Notes: a model not told the origin generated them from the sequence alone. A stretch of 64,000 bases of DNA from Calliopum simillimum (GCA_951812925.1 OX638372.1:71503407-71567406); one strand, 5' to 3'. Counted from the stretch's first letter, positions 34,171 to 46,100 are shown. Numbers and translations: made by a program.

Positions 34171-36965
34171 ATGCGTCCATGGGATAGATCCGTTGATGCT
34201 TCGAGTACCCTACTGAATATGGTTTGTAATCGCATGAGAGGTTTAAATATGTGTCATTTGAATGTGCAAAGCTTAAAAAATAAAATTGACGACCTTCGTC
34301 TCCTTGTGAGTAAAAGTAATGTTGATGTGATTTGTATGTCAGAAACTTGGCTAAAGCAAGAAATGTGCAGTGGCCTGTTTAAGATGGATAACTTTAGATT
34401 GGTTCGAGCAGATAGGCAAGATAAAGTCGGTGGCAGTGTTGGCATTTATATAAGAAACTGTCATAAGTTCCATATTGTTAGGCGATCTGAACATAATGAA
34501 CCCCTTGAATATTAGTTTATTGAAGTGTTACATGAGTCTGGTAAACTTTTAATCGGATGCATTTATATGGCTCCAAAAGTAGCTAATTTTACACTTGTCC
34601 GTGATATTCTAGAAGACCTTGCTCCTTTGTATTCCGACTTAGTTTTGTGCGGAGACTTCAACTTAAATATTTTGAACAATAATAATGTTTATTTTATTGA
34701 AATGGTAGAGTCTTTAAGTTTAAAATTTGCAAATTCCGATTTGCCTACACACTTTCGACCTAATTGCGTGCCTTCTCTATTGGACTTGTTTATTGTTTCT
34801 GACCAGAATCTGATTTTACAATATGATCAAATTTCTGCTCCTATCTTCTCTCATCATGATCTGATTTTTATGACTCTCAACCTACAACCTTTAATGAATA
34901 GCAATAGTTCTTACGCAGTTCCCGACTTCCCTAGTATTGATGTTAGTGCCTTATTTGCGGAATGCCAAAGGATTGATTGGTGGCCTATTTATTCAACAAA
35001 TGATGTTAACAGTCAGGTTGATTTTTTCAATAAAAATATTAACCAACTGTATGATGGTCACGTTCCTATAAAAATTATATTCAAAAAGCCAACTAAATAT
35101 CAATGGTTTACTCAAGAGGTTTTGAATCTCATTGAAAAAAGAGATATTTTTTATGCTAGATGGAGAAAATATAAATGTTCTGAGCTTTATAATAGTTTTA
35201 AATTTGTACGTAATGCAGCTACTGCTTTAATAAGGAAAAATAGGAAAATTTTTTATGAAAGAAAATTTGCAACTAGGAGTTCTAGTTTAATTTTTTGGAA
35301 AAATATTCGGTCAATTGGTATTAACAAAAATGTCGATGTTTTGCCTGAGAATATAAATTTGGATGACCTCAATAGACGCTTTATTCAACCTGTTCAAAGC
35401 ACAAATATCATTCTTAGTGTTTGACTTTTGAAAATGACATTGAAACATCCTTTGTATTATAAGGTGTTGATATCTTTAGTGTTGGCGAAGCCATTTTAAA
35501 AATTAAATCTAAAGCTATAGGATCCGACAATATCAGTCCAGATTTCATTAAATTACTACTTCCTGTTATCCTTAACCATATTTCTCACATTTTCAATACA
35601 ATAATAACAACATCTCAATTCCCCTTTCTGTGGAAAACCGCTAAAGTTCTACCTTTACCAAAAAATAACTCCGAATTTCGTCCGATATCAATACTTCCGT
35701 TTCTCAGTAAAGTTTTTGAAACTTTGATAAGTGGTCAAATTAAAACATATCTAAGTAATAACAAACTACTTAGTAAACATCAGTCGGGATTTCGAAGTAA
35801 TCGTAGTTGCACAACAGCTCTTTTAAAAGTTTGCGATGATATTCGATCTGGTCTTGACAAAGATATGATAGATTTGATTGTTTTATTGGATTTTTCAAAA
35901 GCTTTTGATAGCATCAGCCACCAAATTTTAATAAGGAAACTAGCCACTCAATTTCATTTTAGTAACACACTGTGTAAGCTTTTATCGAACTACCTATTTG
36001 ATCGTACACAATATGTCCATATCTCTGATAAAAACTCTTCCTGCATTAATGTACCATGTGGGGTGCCCCAGGGATCAGTTCTAGGACCACTTCTGTTCTC
36101 TACATTTATAAATGATATTACTGAATGCTTTAAAACTTGTGAATATCACATATATGCTGATGACATCCAAGTGTACAAACTTTTCGCAAAGGAACGATGT
36201 TTTCTGGAAACTAATGAAGTGAACCTTGAGCTGGACAGAATTTTTAAGTGGTCCGTAATAAATGGGCTAAGTCTTAATCCTATTAAGACTAAAGCAATGG
36301 CTCTAAATAGAAGCCGGAACAGAACTGAATTGCATCCACTCTTATTGAATCAATCCCCAATAGAGTATATTAATTCCATTAAAAATTTGGGTGTATATTT
36401 CAACAGTAATTTTACCTGGAATACTCATGTCAATAAAGTAGTATCTAAAATTTATGGTGCACTTCGTGGCCTTAGTCCCACCACCAAATATTTACCAGTT
36501 GATGTAAAGCTTAAGCTAGTAAAATCTTTTATTGTGCCTATTATATATTATGGTTGCGAACTTTTCTCAAGGTTAGATAGTGAATCTCACAGAAAACTTT
36601 CGGTGGCATTCAACAGTTGCGCGAGGTTTATCTTTAATGTTCAAAGGCACATCCATATTTCTTCTTTTACCAAAAGGATTACTGGTTTATTTTTAAATGA
36701 CATGCTAAATTTTCGCACTTTACTGTTGCTTCATAAGTTAATTTACACTAAGGAGCCGGATTATCTCTTTGATATTCTTAGGTTTCCTAGAAATCAAAGG
36801 ACTTTGCAACTAATATTGCCACGGCATAAGTATCTTTCGACATCTCGCCATTTTTATGTGCACTCGATACATCTATGGAACATACTACCGATTAATTTAA
36901 AGCGCATAAGTAACACACACATTTTCAAGCGAAAACTCTTTGAACACTTTACCGCGGTCTCCTAA
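34171..36965 (+). pseudogene. LINE-2 ORF2 (APE endonuclease and reverse transcriptase)
   Basis: The endonuclease has MCHLNVQSLKNKIDDLR, CMSETWLKQ (catalytic Glu), VGGSVGIYIR, VLCGDFNLNIL (Asp/Asn), PSLLDLFI and FSHHDLIFM (His). The reverse transcriptase, 35464-36965, has FRPISILPFLSKVFE, HQSGFRSNRSC, VLLDFSKAFDSISH (first catalytic Asp), GVPQGSVLGPLLF and HIYADDIQVY (catalytic pair). The C-terminal thumb runs to TAA 36963-36965. There is no RNase H. Defects: an in-frame TAG at 34513-34515 within the endonuclease, a shift near 35420, and a stop at 35460. All catalytic residues remain, so only a few changes separate it from an intact protein; it is nonetheless broken here. Confidence 0.88.
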
Positions 36966-37058
36966 ACGTTTCTTTCTTCTTATATTTCTATCTTTAACTA
37001 TAGCCTTCTATATACTAATAAGTTATTTTTTTTTTTTTTTTTTACATATAATTAATTA

Positions 37059-38248
37059 CACTGTGCTCGAATCGGAACGATTTTTTTTCTAACATTGATG
37101 GGTCTCATGTAGTAAACATAATTCGGGCACGCTGATTTCAATGGTCGTAGTCATTTCTATGGTTTGGCTCTTGTTTTTGAAAAATTCAAGTTTGAAAATT
37201 TGACTAAAAAAAAAAGAAATTTAAATAAAAAGTAGGTATTTTTTTCCATTTCAACAATTTTTTCTACAGATACCTATTCAGTTTGATCGAATTTTTTACC
37301 TTTGTAACTTATTGAGTGTTCAGGACCGCCAAAGTGCAACAAAATGTTAAAAAAATCTTTTTTATTGCCAAAATTTAGAGATTTTTACATGAGAATAACA
37401 TTTTTTTTTCAAATTTATTCTAATTTTGATACTTTTTCATTATAAAAATGACATTTTAACATAAAACGATGAAAAGCAATCATTTATTCGTATGTTAGTG
37501 CATTATTTTATCGATTGGTCATATTAAAGTTAAAAATCTTTAAAAATTAATAATTCCGCAAAATTAAACAATGCAATGCTTGTGGAAAATTTACTATTCC
37601 GTGAAGCAAGCGTGGTGGGAAACCACGGAAGTGTATCATTTATACTTTGGTGAACATATAAGTAGTTCATTATGTAGAATGGGCTCCGATTATTATATGA
37701 CAGGATGCTTGGTACATGATCCAGAAGAATGTTATGCGTGCTTGAATTCAGTAATGGATTAGAACGAAAAAATATAAATTGCAGTAGGAGAAATAACGCA
37801 AAATCGTTTAGATATGATTATATGACGTCTCAAGTTATCGCAGCGACCGTCGACTCCCTTAGCCAAGGAACTAAAACAAGTGAAGAAGAATAATCAGAAG
37901 CAGAATAAATTTGATAAAAAAATTTTTCCATGTAAAACATACAAAATTTTTACAAAAATAGATTTTTTAGCATTTTGCCATACTTTTTGTAAGCGTGAAC
38001 ACTCAATAGGTTGCAAAAGTGAAAAATTTGACCAAACTGAATAGGTATCTGTTGATAGGTAATGGTTGAAATGGAAAAAATACCTGTTTTTATTTAATTT
38101 TTTTTTTTTTTAGTCAAATTTTCAAACATAAATTTCTCAAAAACAAGAGCCAAACTATAAAAATGACTATTGCCATTGAAATCAGCGTGCCCGAATTATG
38201 TTTACTACATGGGTCCCATCAATGTTAGAATTTCCGACTAGCACAGTG
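37059..38248. mobile_element. 1.19 kb PIF/Harbinger-like fold-back in the LINE-2 tail
   Basis: The ends are CACTGTGCTCGAATCGGAA at 37059 and TTCCGACTAGCACAGTG ending 38248, with TTA on both sides (37056-37058 and 38249-38251). A TTA/TAA 3 bp duplication is the PIF/Harbinger habit. Arms of about 330 bp pair, for example GATACCTATTCAGTTTGATC with GACCAAACTGAATAGGTATC. The loop contains a 63-codon frame (37571-37762, MQCLWKIYYSVKQ) with no recognised domain. A Transib-like assignment (CACTGTG end) is the alternative. Confidence 0.72.
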
Positions 38249-38369
38249 TTATTTTTACCCATAGCATATAAGATATTTTGAATTTGTTTTAATCATTATT
38301 ACATATTTAATTGTACAACTTAAAAAGAGAAATCTTATTCGTACAATTGTTCAATAAAATCAAAATCAA

Positions 38370-38560
38370 ATCAAATGTCTACGGTCTTGGAAAAAGTTAG
38401 CGTTGCAAACTAGATGTTTGCGCAAAATGTCGATGAAATTGGAAAGAAACAGCGTTGCCATAACTAACTTTTTTTGTGCTAAATGTCTACGGTATTGGAA
38501 AAACTCAGCGTTGCGAACTGGTTATTTCTAAAAATATCAACGATATTAAAATAAAAAAAA
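38370..38560. repeat. Minisatellite, ~55 bp unit, split from a unit at 25037
   Basis: Three to four units start near 38374, 38429, 38483 and 38533. Each has TGTC(T/G)A(C/T)G, a TTGGAAA word, (C)AGCGTTGC and, in some, TTTGTGCTAA or TTTGCGCAAA. A sister unit stands at 25037-25097 in the same orientation. The two LINEs therefore appear to have landed in one tandem array. Confidence 0.65.
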
Positions 38561-38563
38561 GCA

Positions 38564-38668
38564 TCCCTGCAGGAAGGGGAGTTTCCATTCATAAAATATT
38601 CACTACTTCTAGTACTCCCTCTCTGAGAGGGAATATATTCACGAGAATGGAAACTCCCTTCAAATTTA
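38564..38668. repeat. Compact hairpin with inner stem
   Basis: GAGTTTCCATTC at 38579 pairs with GAATGGAAACTC at 38645, extended outward by GAAGGG and CCCTTC. Inside, CCCTCTCTGAGAGGG is a tight second stem. The two arms and inner stem could form a cruciform or a structured transcript. Open frames on both strands here merely mirror each other. Confidence 0.6.
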
Positions 38669-38929
38669 CGATAAGGCCTATCAACTATTAACATTCACCA
38701 AAAACAAACATTGATTAAAAGCACTTCAAGATACTTCGGTGTGCACATATACTTATTGCCTAAGAAAAGTTTACGTTAAATTTTATGTTATTGCTTTTAT
38801 AAGCATAATTTAACTGAATTGTCTTGTTTCTATTCACTAACACTATAAATTAAAAAAAAAAAACTGAAAAAATCTGATTTTTTATTGTTTTTTGGAACAG
38901 ATAGTGATCAACATTATTTGCTACCAAAA

Positions 38930-41190
38930 ATGAAAATACATTGATGGTTGGAGCTTGCTGTTGAGTGTGTTTGAGTAAAACACCAATTAAAACACAAAAA
39001 CAAGGCAAAAATACATATTAGTGTGTATTGAAATATATGGGCGAGTTTTAAAACCCAATTCCAAACTCAAATTATGAAAGAAGAAAGATAAACAACTCAG
39101 GAAATATAAATTTTTTGACTTTAAAATAAATTCCTAGCTGGCCAAATGGCCATTGTTTATAAAACCCGAGTGATTTTGCACTGGAGCCTATCTAACGGTA
39201 AATTTTTTTCCAAAAAACACCATAGATATCGATTTGTGGTCTAAAATAACTTATGTGTGCAAATTTTCAGAGAGATCGTATGACGTGCAGGAGCGTCAGC
39301 AAAGGAATAAGAAACGATTATCTTCAATGAAACGAATACTTTTTGTACTGGAGCCTATCTTACGGCAGATTTTTTTCCAAAAAACACTACAGATCTCAGT
39401 TTGTAGTCAAAAACAACTTATGCATGCAATTTTTCAGAGAGATTGTATGACGTGCATGAGCGTCAGCAAAGAAAAAAAGCACTTATTTTCGATCAAACGT
39501 TTAGTTTTTGTACTAGAGTCCATCTAACGATTCGTTTTTTTCAAAAAAAACTTGTGGTACTTGATTCGTCATAAAAAATAAACTATGCACCCAAATTTTA
39601 AGATTGGTGGAACGACGTGTGGGAGTGTCAGCGAAGGATTAAAAAATGGTATACAGCCATTTCATGCCTATCGTAACAAGATCTGCCACACCCCTTCCGA
39701 TTTCGCTGAAATTCGGTACATGGTAATCGTATTGCAGCACGGCGTATTTCATTTTCAAAATCTTTCGAAGAATTTAAAATCATGTAAATTACAAAAAAAC
39801 CTACATTATACGAAATATTGCATGTACTGAAATGTTCAAAAAATCATTACTCATATGCCATTAATGGTACTATCCAAATTTTAGATTCATTTGAAAGGTA
39901 GTTTTGTCTTCTTTTCTATAAAATTGTTTTGGAAGGTCGAAAATAGGTACTATAGCGTTTTAGTAGTTTAGTACTAAAATAGTAGTAAATTTAGTAATTT
40001 TTACCAAATACAAAACAATTTTACTTGTGCGCATAGAATGATTCAATCCCTTTCTAAAAATGATCCAAACATAAAAATGAGATAAGAAATGTTCCAGCTA
40101 TAGGCCATTTTTTGATCGGACCTTTTTTTAAATTTTCAAAAAATCATAATTTCTTAGCCTCGAGACATACCAATTTTCTCTCTTTTTTGACTGAAAGATT
40201 ATTTTTTTTTTTTTTCTTTCCAAAAAAAATATTTTGTAAGGTAACAAAAGTGTACTCGGGCACGTTTTTTGTAGTTTAGTACTAAAATAGTCTTAAAATT
40301 TGGGTGCATAGTTTATTTTTTATGACGAATCAAGTACCACAAGTTTTTTTTTTTTGAAAAAAATGAATCGTTAGATGGACTCTAGTACAAAAACTAAACG
40401 TTTGATTGAAAATAATTGCTTTTTTTCTTTGCTGACGCTCTTGCACGTCATACAATCTCTCTGAAAAATTGCATACATAAGTTGTTTTCGACTACGAACT
40501 GAGATCTGTAGTGTTTTTTGGGAAAAAATCTGCCGTTAGATAGGCTCCAGTTCAAAAAGTATTCTTTTCATTGAAGATTATCGTTTCTTATTCCTTTGCT
40601 GATACTTCTGCACGTCATACGATCTCTCTGAAAATTTGCACACATAAATTGTTTTAGACCACATATTGAGATCTATGGTGTTTTTTGGAAAAAAATTTAC
40701 CGTTAGATAGGCTCCAGTGCAAAATCACTCGGTTTTTATAAACAATGGCCATTTGGCCAGCTAGGAATTTATTTTAAAGTCAAAAAATTTATATTCCCTG
40801 AATTTTTTATCTCTCTTCTTTCATAATTTGAGTGTGGAATTGGGTGTTCGTTTTTCGATACACACTAATACATATAAATAAAAAACAAAAAAAAAAGTAT
40901 TGGAAGGCTGGTTTGCGTTACTAGTTTCGGAAATCACCACAGGTCAAAATTGACTATAATAAGTCAATTCCTCATCAGACGCATTGCCGACATCGGATAG
41001 AATTCTGCAAGCATACCTTATTTAAGTTTTAGCATAGATTAGACGAGAATCACAGCTACAAGAAAAAACACGGCACATGCCAAAATTCTAATTTCTTTGT
41101 TTTTCCCCTTCATATGCAACGCCCTGCCGTTGTGAGCTATCGATATTATACTTTTTTTGCATACGCTGATTGTTGTTAGTTGTTTTATTC
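38930..41190. mobile_element. Composite: TTTGAGTAAAACA family element with an inner 1.9 kb fold-back
   Basis: The outer sequence (GTTTGAGTAAAACACCAATT ... ACAAAAACAAGGCAAAAATA; then GGCTGGTTTGCGTTAC ... TAGCATAGATTAGACGAGAA) matches in order the element at 60957-61490. It is split by an inner palindrome, 39013-40877. Inner ends: ATATTAGTGTGTATTGAAA and its complement. Inner arms: GCCAAATGGCCATTG, GCACTGGAGCCTATCTAACG and TGACGTGCAGGAGCGTCAGC, with partners at 40735, 40720 and 40610. The arm block with GGAGCC/GAGTCC...ATCTAACG occurs three times per arm, giving repeat units of about 145 bp. Confidence 0.7.
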
Positions 41191-41217
41191 CAAATTAAGT
41201 TAATGCACAAATATAGT

Positions 41218-42660
41218 ACTTACTTATTTCCCTGAGTTATAATTTTTAAGTTCACTGGAGACTTTTTGATTGGATACGTTTCACATCCATTTATCATATT
41301 TTTGACTTCTGTAAATAACGTCGCATTTCTTACATGAGAGAGATTAGGCATCAGGTTTTCTTCATTCGAAATCAGCAAACAATTATTTTTATTCTGCTTC
41401 ACGAATTTTCAGTAAAAATCTTATTTCGCAAAAACCCAGCTTTCCTTTTTTTATTTATTTATTTTAAGTTATTTTAATTTCAGTAATATTTTTAGTTTAA
41501 TTCCAATAAAGTTAAAATTTCGCTGACTACAAAGTTAACGTCTTGTCACGAGTTCTGCTTGCAAGAAAGAATAACGGAACCGAATTTTTTACATTGATAT
41601 GTAAACCGTTTCTCTCTTCTTTTTAACTATTTTTTAAACGAAAATATTGTAGTTTCAACATAATGAAGAGAGCATTTTGTAACAATTAGCGTTACCATCG
41701 ACGAATAAAAAAGGCAAAAGAAAATAATTTTGATTTTTAGTCAACAGCGCTAACACGTGTCATCGTTATTCCGTCGTTTGAAAAGCAAACTGTCACCTGA
41801 TATGTTAAATTCATGCCAATTATCAAATCGACATCCACACATTCGTTTGTTATTACATGACATTTATCAACCAGAGAATAATCATCAGCTTCAACAACTA
41901 TGTCAAATACACGAATGGCTTCAGTAGATGCAGATCCAATACCACAAAAAATGGTATTTTTTTTCGAAAACATTCCAAACTTATTTAAGTAAAATGCATT
42001 TTTTCGCATTGTTGTAATTTAGCTGCCACTGTTTATAAACGCTTCCATTTGAACACCTTGGAAGTTCTTTTAAACCCCAGCATATGCAATTTCAACTTAG
42101 TGTCTCCTTCCTTAGATTGTCAGCAGCTATTAGACTTGTGCCCAAACTCGTTAAACATTTAGGGCCTTTCATTTTGTCTGAACATTCGTCTGCAATGTGA
42201 GTCTTATCGCCGCAATTGAAACAACGTTTGTCTCTCCTGAATTAATCTTGTCAATCTTGATATTCTTTTTATTATTTTTTTATTCTTGTGTTTTCGAGTG
42301 TATTATTTCATACATCAGCAGCTTTTCTTTGATTTCCTCAATTGCTTTTCCTTCATACAAGAAAGCCTTGCTGTGGGGAGATCCTGTGACACCATCAACA
42401 ATATATAAAATAATTGCACTGGTTTCAATTTTAGCTTGATTAGCGATGTCAAGCATTGCATAAATAGACTGCCGCGGCATGCCAGTAAGATTTGTTTGTT
42501 TTTACTTATGTCACACAGCTTTCGATGTACTCTGGCGCTGCTTAATGTTGTTCTAGACTCTTTCCTCAATCCGTTTTCCACCTCCGTAAGTGATTATGCT
42601 TTACATTTATGGTCCACAAAGAGGTTAGCGGTGCCTTCAAGTAGCTCGGTCCATTGAAAC
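41218..42660 (-). pseudogene. Ty3/gypsy-type gag-pol relic (zinc knuckle, protease, start of RT)
   Basis: From the top of the minus strand: gag-like text (42315-42581). A CCHC zinc knuckle CFNCGDKTHIADEC near 42185-42225. A retropepsin-like stretch at 41737-42009 (FDIVVEADDYSLVDKCHVIT, VDVDLIIGMNL). After broken sequence, a linker with ETYPIKKSPVNLKII (41218-41402), which in gypsy elements lies just before reverse transcriptase. The protease catalytic DSG is not visible. Frames are broken repeatedly; RT, RNase H, integrase and both LTRs are not present. It is an old truncated copy. Confidence 0.6.
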
Positions 42661-42663
42661 AAT

Positions 42664-44475
42664 TCACAATAATGCCATTCCAGCTATCTCATTTATGGAA
42701 CCGAACATAGCCTGCCCAAGAGCAGCCATTCTGCGTCTGGCTAGCGCCGGGCAATGGCAAAAGTCGTGCTCTACCGTATTCTCCTCATCAGGCTCGCAAC
42801 AGTTTCTGCACCAGTTGTTTGATATTAGACCCATCCTGTATGCATGGTGTCCAATTAGGCAGTGTCCGGTTGTAACACAGATCAACAGTCTGCAATTTAT
42901 TTTGCTAAGAGAGAGTATATATATATACATATATGTTGTATTGTTATTATTAGCCTTATTCACAATCTTGTTCTGCACAGATCAAAAAATGACCCCTAAA
43001 AACAAGAAGATTGTCGTATTAACCTATTTTGCTATGAATTCCTATTAAAAATAGAAAACAATATGAATTTTCCATAGAGAAATCTCTATGAATTTAATTA
43101 GAAAATCTTTTTAAAATTTCATTTCTATATGGAATATAACATAGAAAGATGTAAGTACTGTGAGAAACTTATTATTTTCTAGTTTTAAGGAGAAAATCAT
43201 ATAAAATTTTTTTTTTTTTTTGTTTTGATTTGACAGAACTTTTATGTATTTATTTATTTTGCTTAGGGAATGATGGCAGGAATGAGGTATTTAAGAAAAT
43301 ACAATGAAAGTAATTTTATTTTGTTATATAAATCATCTTTACCATCAACTTATTCTTACAGAATCAAATATGATGGGTTAGAAGATATCTCTATGGTTTT
43401 CATCCAAGAAGAAAGTCACATCAAAACCATAGAGAAAATCTTCTTAAAATGTCTGTTGCCATTTAAATATATGAAAATCTTATAGTATTAAGAAGAAATC
43501 TTATTGTTTTTCCATAAGATTTCTCATAAAATTAAGAAGAAATCGTATTGAAAATGATAAGATTTCTTCTTAATATTACAAGGTTTTCATATAAATGGCA
43601 ACACAAATTTTAAGAAGACTTTCTCTATGATTTTGATGTGACTTTCTTTTTGGATGAAAACCATAGAGATATCTTCTCACTTTTGTTCTATTTTATGTGA
43701 TCGATTTGGCTCTGTGTGATTTTTTTAGAAACTTTTCAAATAATTTTACATTTGCTACGACGCAACAGGATTGTTAATACGGCTATTGTAAGAGGGCCAT
43801 AATTTGTTGGCCGTTTAATTCTTTGTTTTGTTTAGTCATCTATTTTCCGCTAAAATTTGCATATGCTAGCTACCATCAAAGCATGTGTCAAGTAGCCTTT
43901 GTTTTGCTTAGCTTTTTGCGCATATTAAAACTTAAGTGGTACTTCTACAATCAAGGGGGCATTAAGTGACTGAGCACCTTGTTTAGCAAGCTCGTCAGCC
44001 CTTTCATTTCCCACAATAATGCAGTGTCCATGTACCCACAGTAATCGTACTGAGTTCCTATTGCTGAGACTTTGCAAAGACTCGTAATAGTTCCATACCG
44101 TTTTAGAATTTATAGTGTTGCTTTTAAGCGCTTTAGGAGCTGCTTGATTATCAACGTAAATGTTTATTTTTTTATAAGAAATATTTCCTACTAAAAAATC
44201 AGCGGTTTTTTGAATCGCAACTACCTCTGCCTGAAAGATACTACAGTCAGTAGGTAGCTGATGGGATTCGCATGTATAGGAGTTCGGTACAAAAAACCCA
44301 GCGCCAACCCCCTCATCTTGCTTAGAGTCATCTGTGTATATATTTATTTCATTTGGTGGGTCTAGGTGATGTGATGTTCAGTAGTCTCTGGACGGAAATT
44401 TAACTGAAAACTTTCTGACGAACCGCGTTGTTGGTGATAAATAATCTGTTGTGATATTTTTAATATCATCTACAT
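42664..44475 (-). pseudogene. LINE with RNase H (I/LOA-like), 3' portion, split by a fold-back
   Basis: The RNase H domain, about 44357-43925, is open for some 140 codons. It keeps all four acidic positions: IYTDDSK, QAEVVAIQ, IYVDNQAA and GNERADELAK. Upstream TTRFVRKFSVKFPSRD precedes it; it ends at TAA 43925-43927. The C-terminal zinc-knuckle piece at 42664-42950 reads CRLLICVTTGHCLIGHHA, then CRNCCEPDEEN...EHDFCHC. A fold-back (about 42955-43790) separates the pieces, and a hAT element starts at 44476. RNase H plus a C-terminal CCHC knuckle points to the I/LOA group. Endonuclease and reverse transcriptase are absent in the window. Confidence 0.78.
42955..43790. mobile_element. Fold-back of the TAGCCGTATTCAC family inserted in the RNase H LINE
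   Basis: The left end TTAGCCTTATTCACAATC at about 42950 is matched at the right by GATTGTTAATACGGCTA near 43788, which on the minus strand reads TAGCCGTATTAACAATC. The inner palindrome 43375-43735 (axis near 43555) is made of GAAGATATCTCTATGG, CACATCAAAACCATAGAG and AAGAAGAAATCTTAT with strong arm identity. The open frame 43270-43485 runs through one arm and is not a gene. Confidence 0.68.
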
Positions 44476-46100
44476 CAGGCATGTCAAACTCAATTTCCAA
44501 CTGGGCCAAATGATGGGGGATTTCAGTTTTGGTGGGCCGCAAAAGTTAACGAATTAAAATAAGAAAATTGTTTTAAAATATACATATTTTTTATATATAT
44601 TTAAGAAGGTTAATTCATATACAAGGACAAAGTAATAAATAATGAATAATAATTTCATTAATAAAATTAATGAATAAATGACTTTCAACCAAATGGCCTA
44701 AAGAACTAAAGCAAACTCGTTATTTGTTTTTAATGTTTTTTTCAAGACAACTACGGCCTCTTATTTTTAGTTAAAACTTCAATATCGGGAAAAATTGTAT
44801 ATGCCGATATAACTTTTAACACTGAGCCGAGATGAGAATCTGTCAGTTTTGTCTTAAGAACTGCCAAACATAGATATTATTTCTATTGCAAATTTGTGAG
44901 TTTGTTGAAATCGCTTAGGCGAGTATTTGTAAAATTCTGGAATACCCACTTCAGAAAATTTTAACTTTAAATTTGTGTCGCATTGAATTTCAATTATTTC
45001 CATTTGGAGATGGCTTGGCACTTTATCAATTTCAATAGAAAACGGGTTTGAAAATAGAGAAAATTTGTCTTCTAACAACTTGAAATCTTCAAAACGTCTC
45101 TCGAACTCAATCCTTAAATCATTAAGTTTTTCCACATATTTTTGGTACGAAATACCTGCAGTAACATCATGGGATCGTATAAAATTAATAAATTTTTTAA
45201 TGGGTTTGATAATGTGATCCATTTAATAACTTTTGTACATAAAACTTCCTGGTGCACATAATGAAAAATATTTCTTTCGGCGCACAGTATTTTCGTTGTA
45301 GTCTCGCAATGAAACCAACATGAACACCCGCCATAGAAAGTGCTCCATCCGTAGCTACTGAAAACAATTTTTGTAAAGGTAAATTATACTTTTGTGGCAG
45401 ATCACTCACCACTTAAAAAATATCCTCTCCTGTAGTTCTGTCATACATTGGCACTAGTTCTAAAAAGTTCCTCATAAATATTGTATTCAACATCAACGGC
45501 GCGAATAAAAACAGCTAACTGGGCCACTCCACAAATATCTGTACTTTCGTCACACGCCAACGAAAATGCTTCGAAACATGAAGATTTTACTTTAATTTGG
45601 TCTCTTAAATTTTCAGCTAAATCAGTCATTCTTTCAGCAACAGTATTCCGAGAAAGCGAAATTCCTTGAAAAGCTTTGATGCTTCCGGGACAAACAATTT
45701 CAGCAGCTTTTAAAAGGCATTGCTTAACAAAATATCCTTCAGTAAAAGGTTTTGAATGTTTAGCTATCATCTGCGATAACACATAGCTTGCATGAACCGC
45801 TGATTCGTTTTCTTGCATTGATTTGGTAAACAATTGTTGTTGACTTTTCAATTTGGATTTAAGCTCCTTTAACTTGATTTGCCGCAGTAGTCCTTCAAAC
45901 TGATCGTATTTAGATTTATGTTGCTCATAATGCCTTTTAATATGATATAATTATGGGACACCAATATTATTATTGCAAACTAAACATATTATTTGGTCCT
46001 TGATTTCACAGCAAAAATATTCCAATTCCCACTTTTCTTGGAAAAAGCGATGCTCATCTGATGTTTTCCTTTTACTGCAGCTTGGCTTGGACATCGACAT
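44476..46100 (-). pseudogene. hAT-type transposase relic (BED finger, GTF2IRD2-like)
   Basis: The start MSMSKPSCSKRKTSDE is at 46100. A BED-like finger follows (ICLVCNNN ... IKRHYEQHK, one stop at the GVP position). A conserved block at 45441-45851 reads SYVLSQMIAKHSKPFTEGYF, AFSLACDESTDICGVAQLAV (first catalytic Asp region) and IRAVD. At 45197-45412 come KLFSVATDGALSMAGVHVGF and IMCTRKFYVQKL. At 44854-45222 are IKKFINFIRS, KYVEKLNDLRIEFERRFEDF and PFSIEIDKVP. These match transposase-derived GTF2IRD2/FAM200-type proteins. Frameshifts and stops break it into three or four parts. A CAGGCATGTCAAACTC end at 44476 looks like a hAT terminus; the other end is not found. The C-terminal dimerisation motif is missing. 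Confidence 0.72.

Larger units (their letters stand above)
32816..38369 (+). mobile_element. LINE-2 of this window: CR1/Jockey-type retrotransposon, nearly complete
   Basis: It has a leader from about 32840 (CGCGCTTTTCTTCGACGATT), ORF1 32919-33898, a polypyrimidine spacer, ORF2 34171-36965, and a 3' tail ending AAAATCAAAATCAAATC at about 38369. A 1.19 kb PIF-like fold-back (37059-38248) sits in the 3' UTR. Net length is about 4.3 kb. Few disabling changes suggest it is younger than LINE-1. Confidence 0.82.

Noticed and set aside
38476..38694. Overlapping 71-codon frames on both strands
   Set aside because: Produced by the double hairpin at 38564-38668; amino acid text has no recognisable domain.
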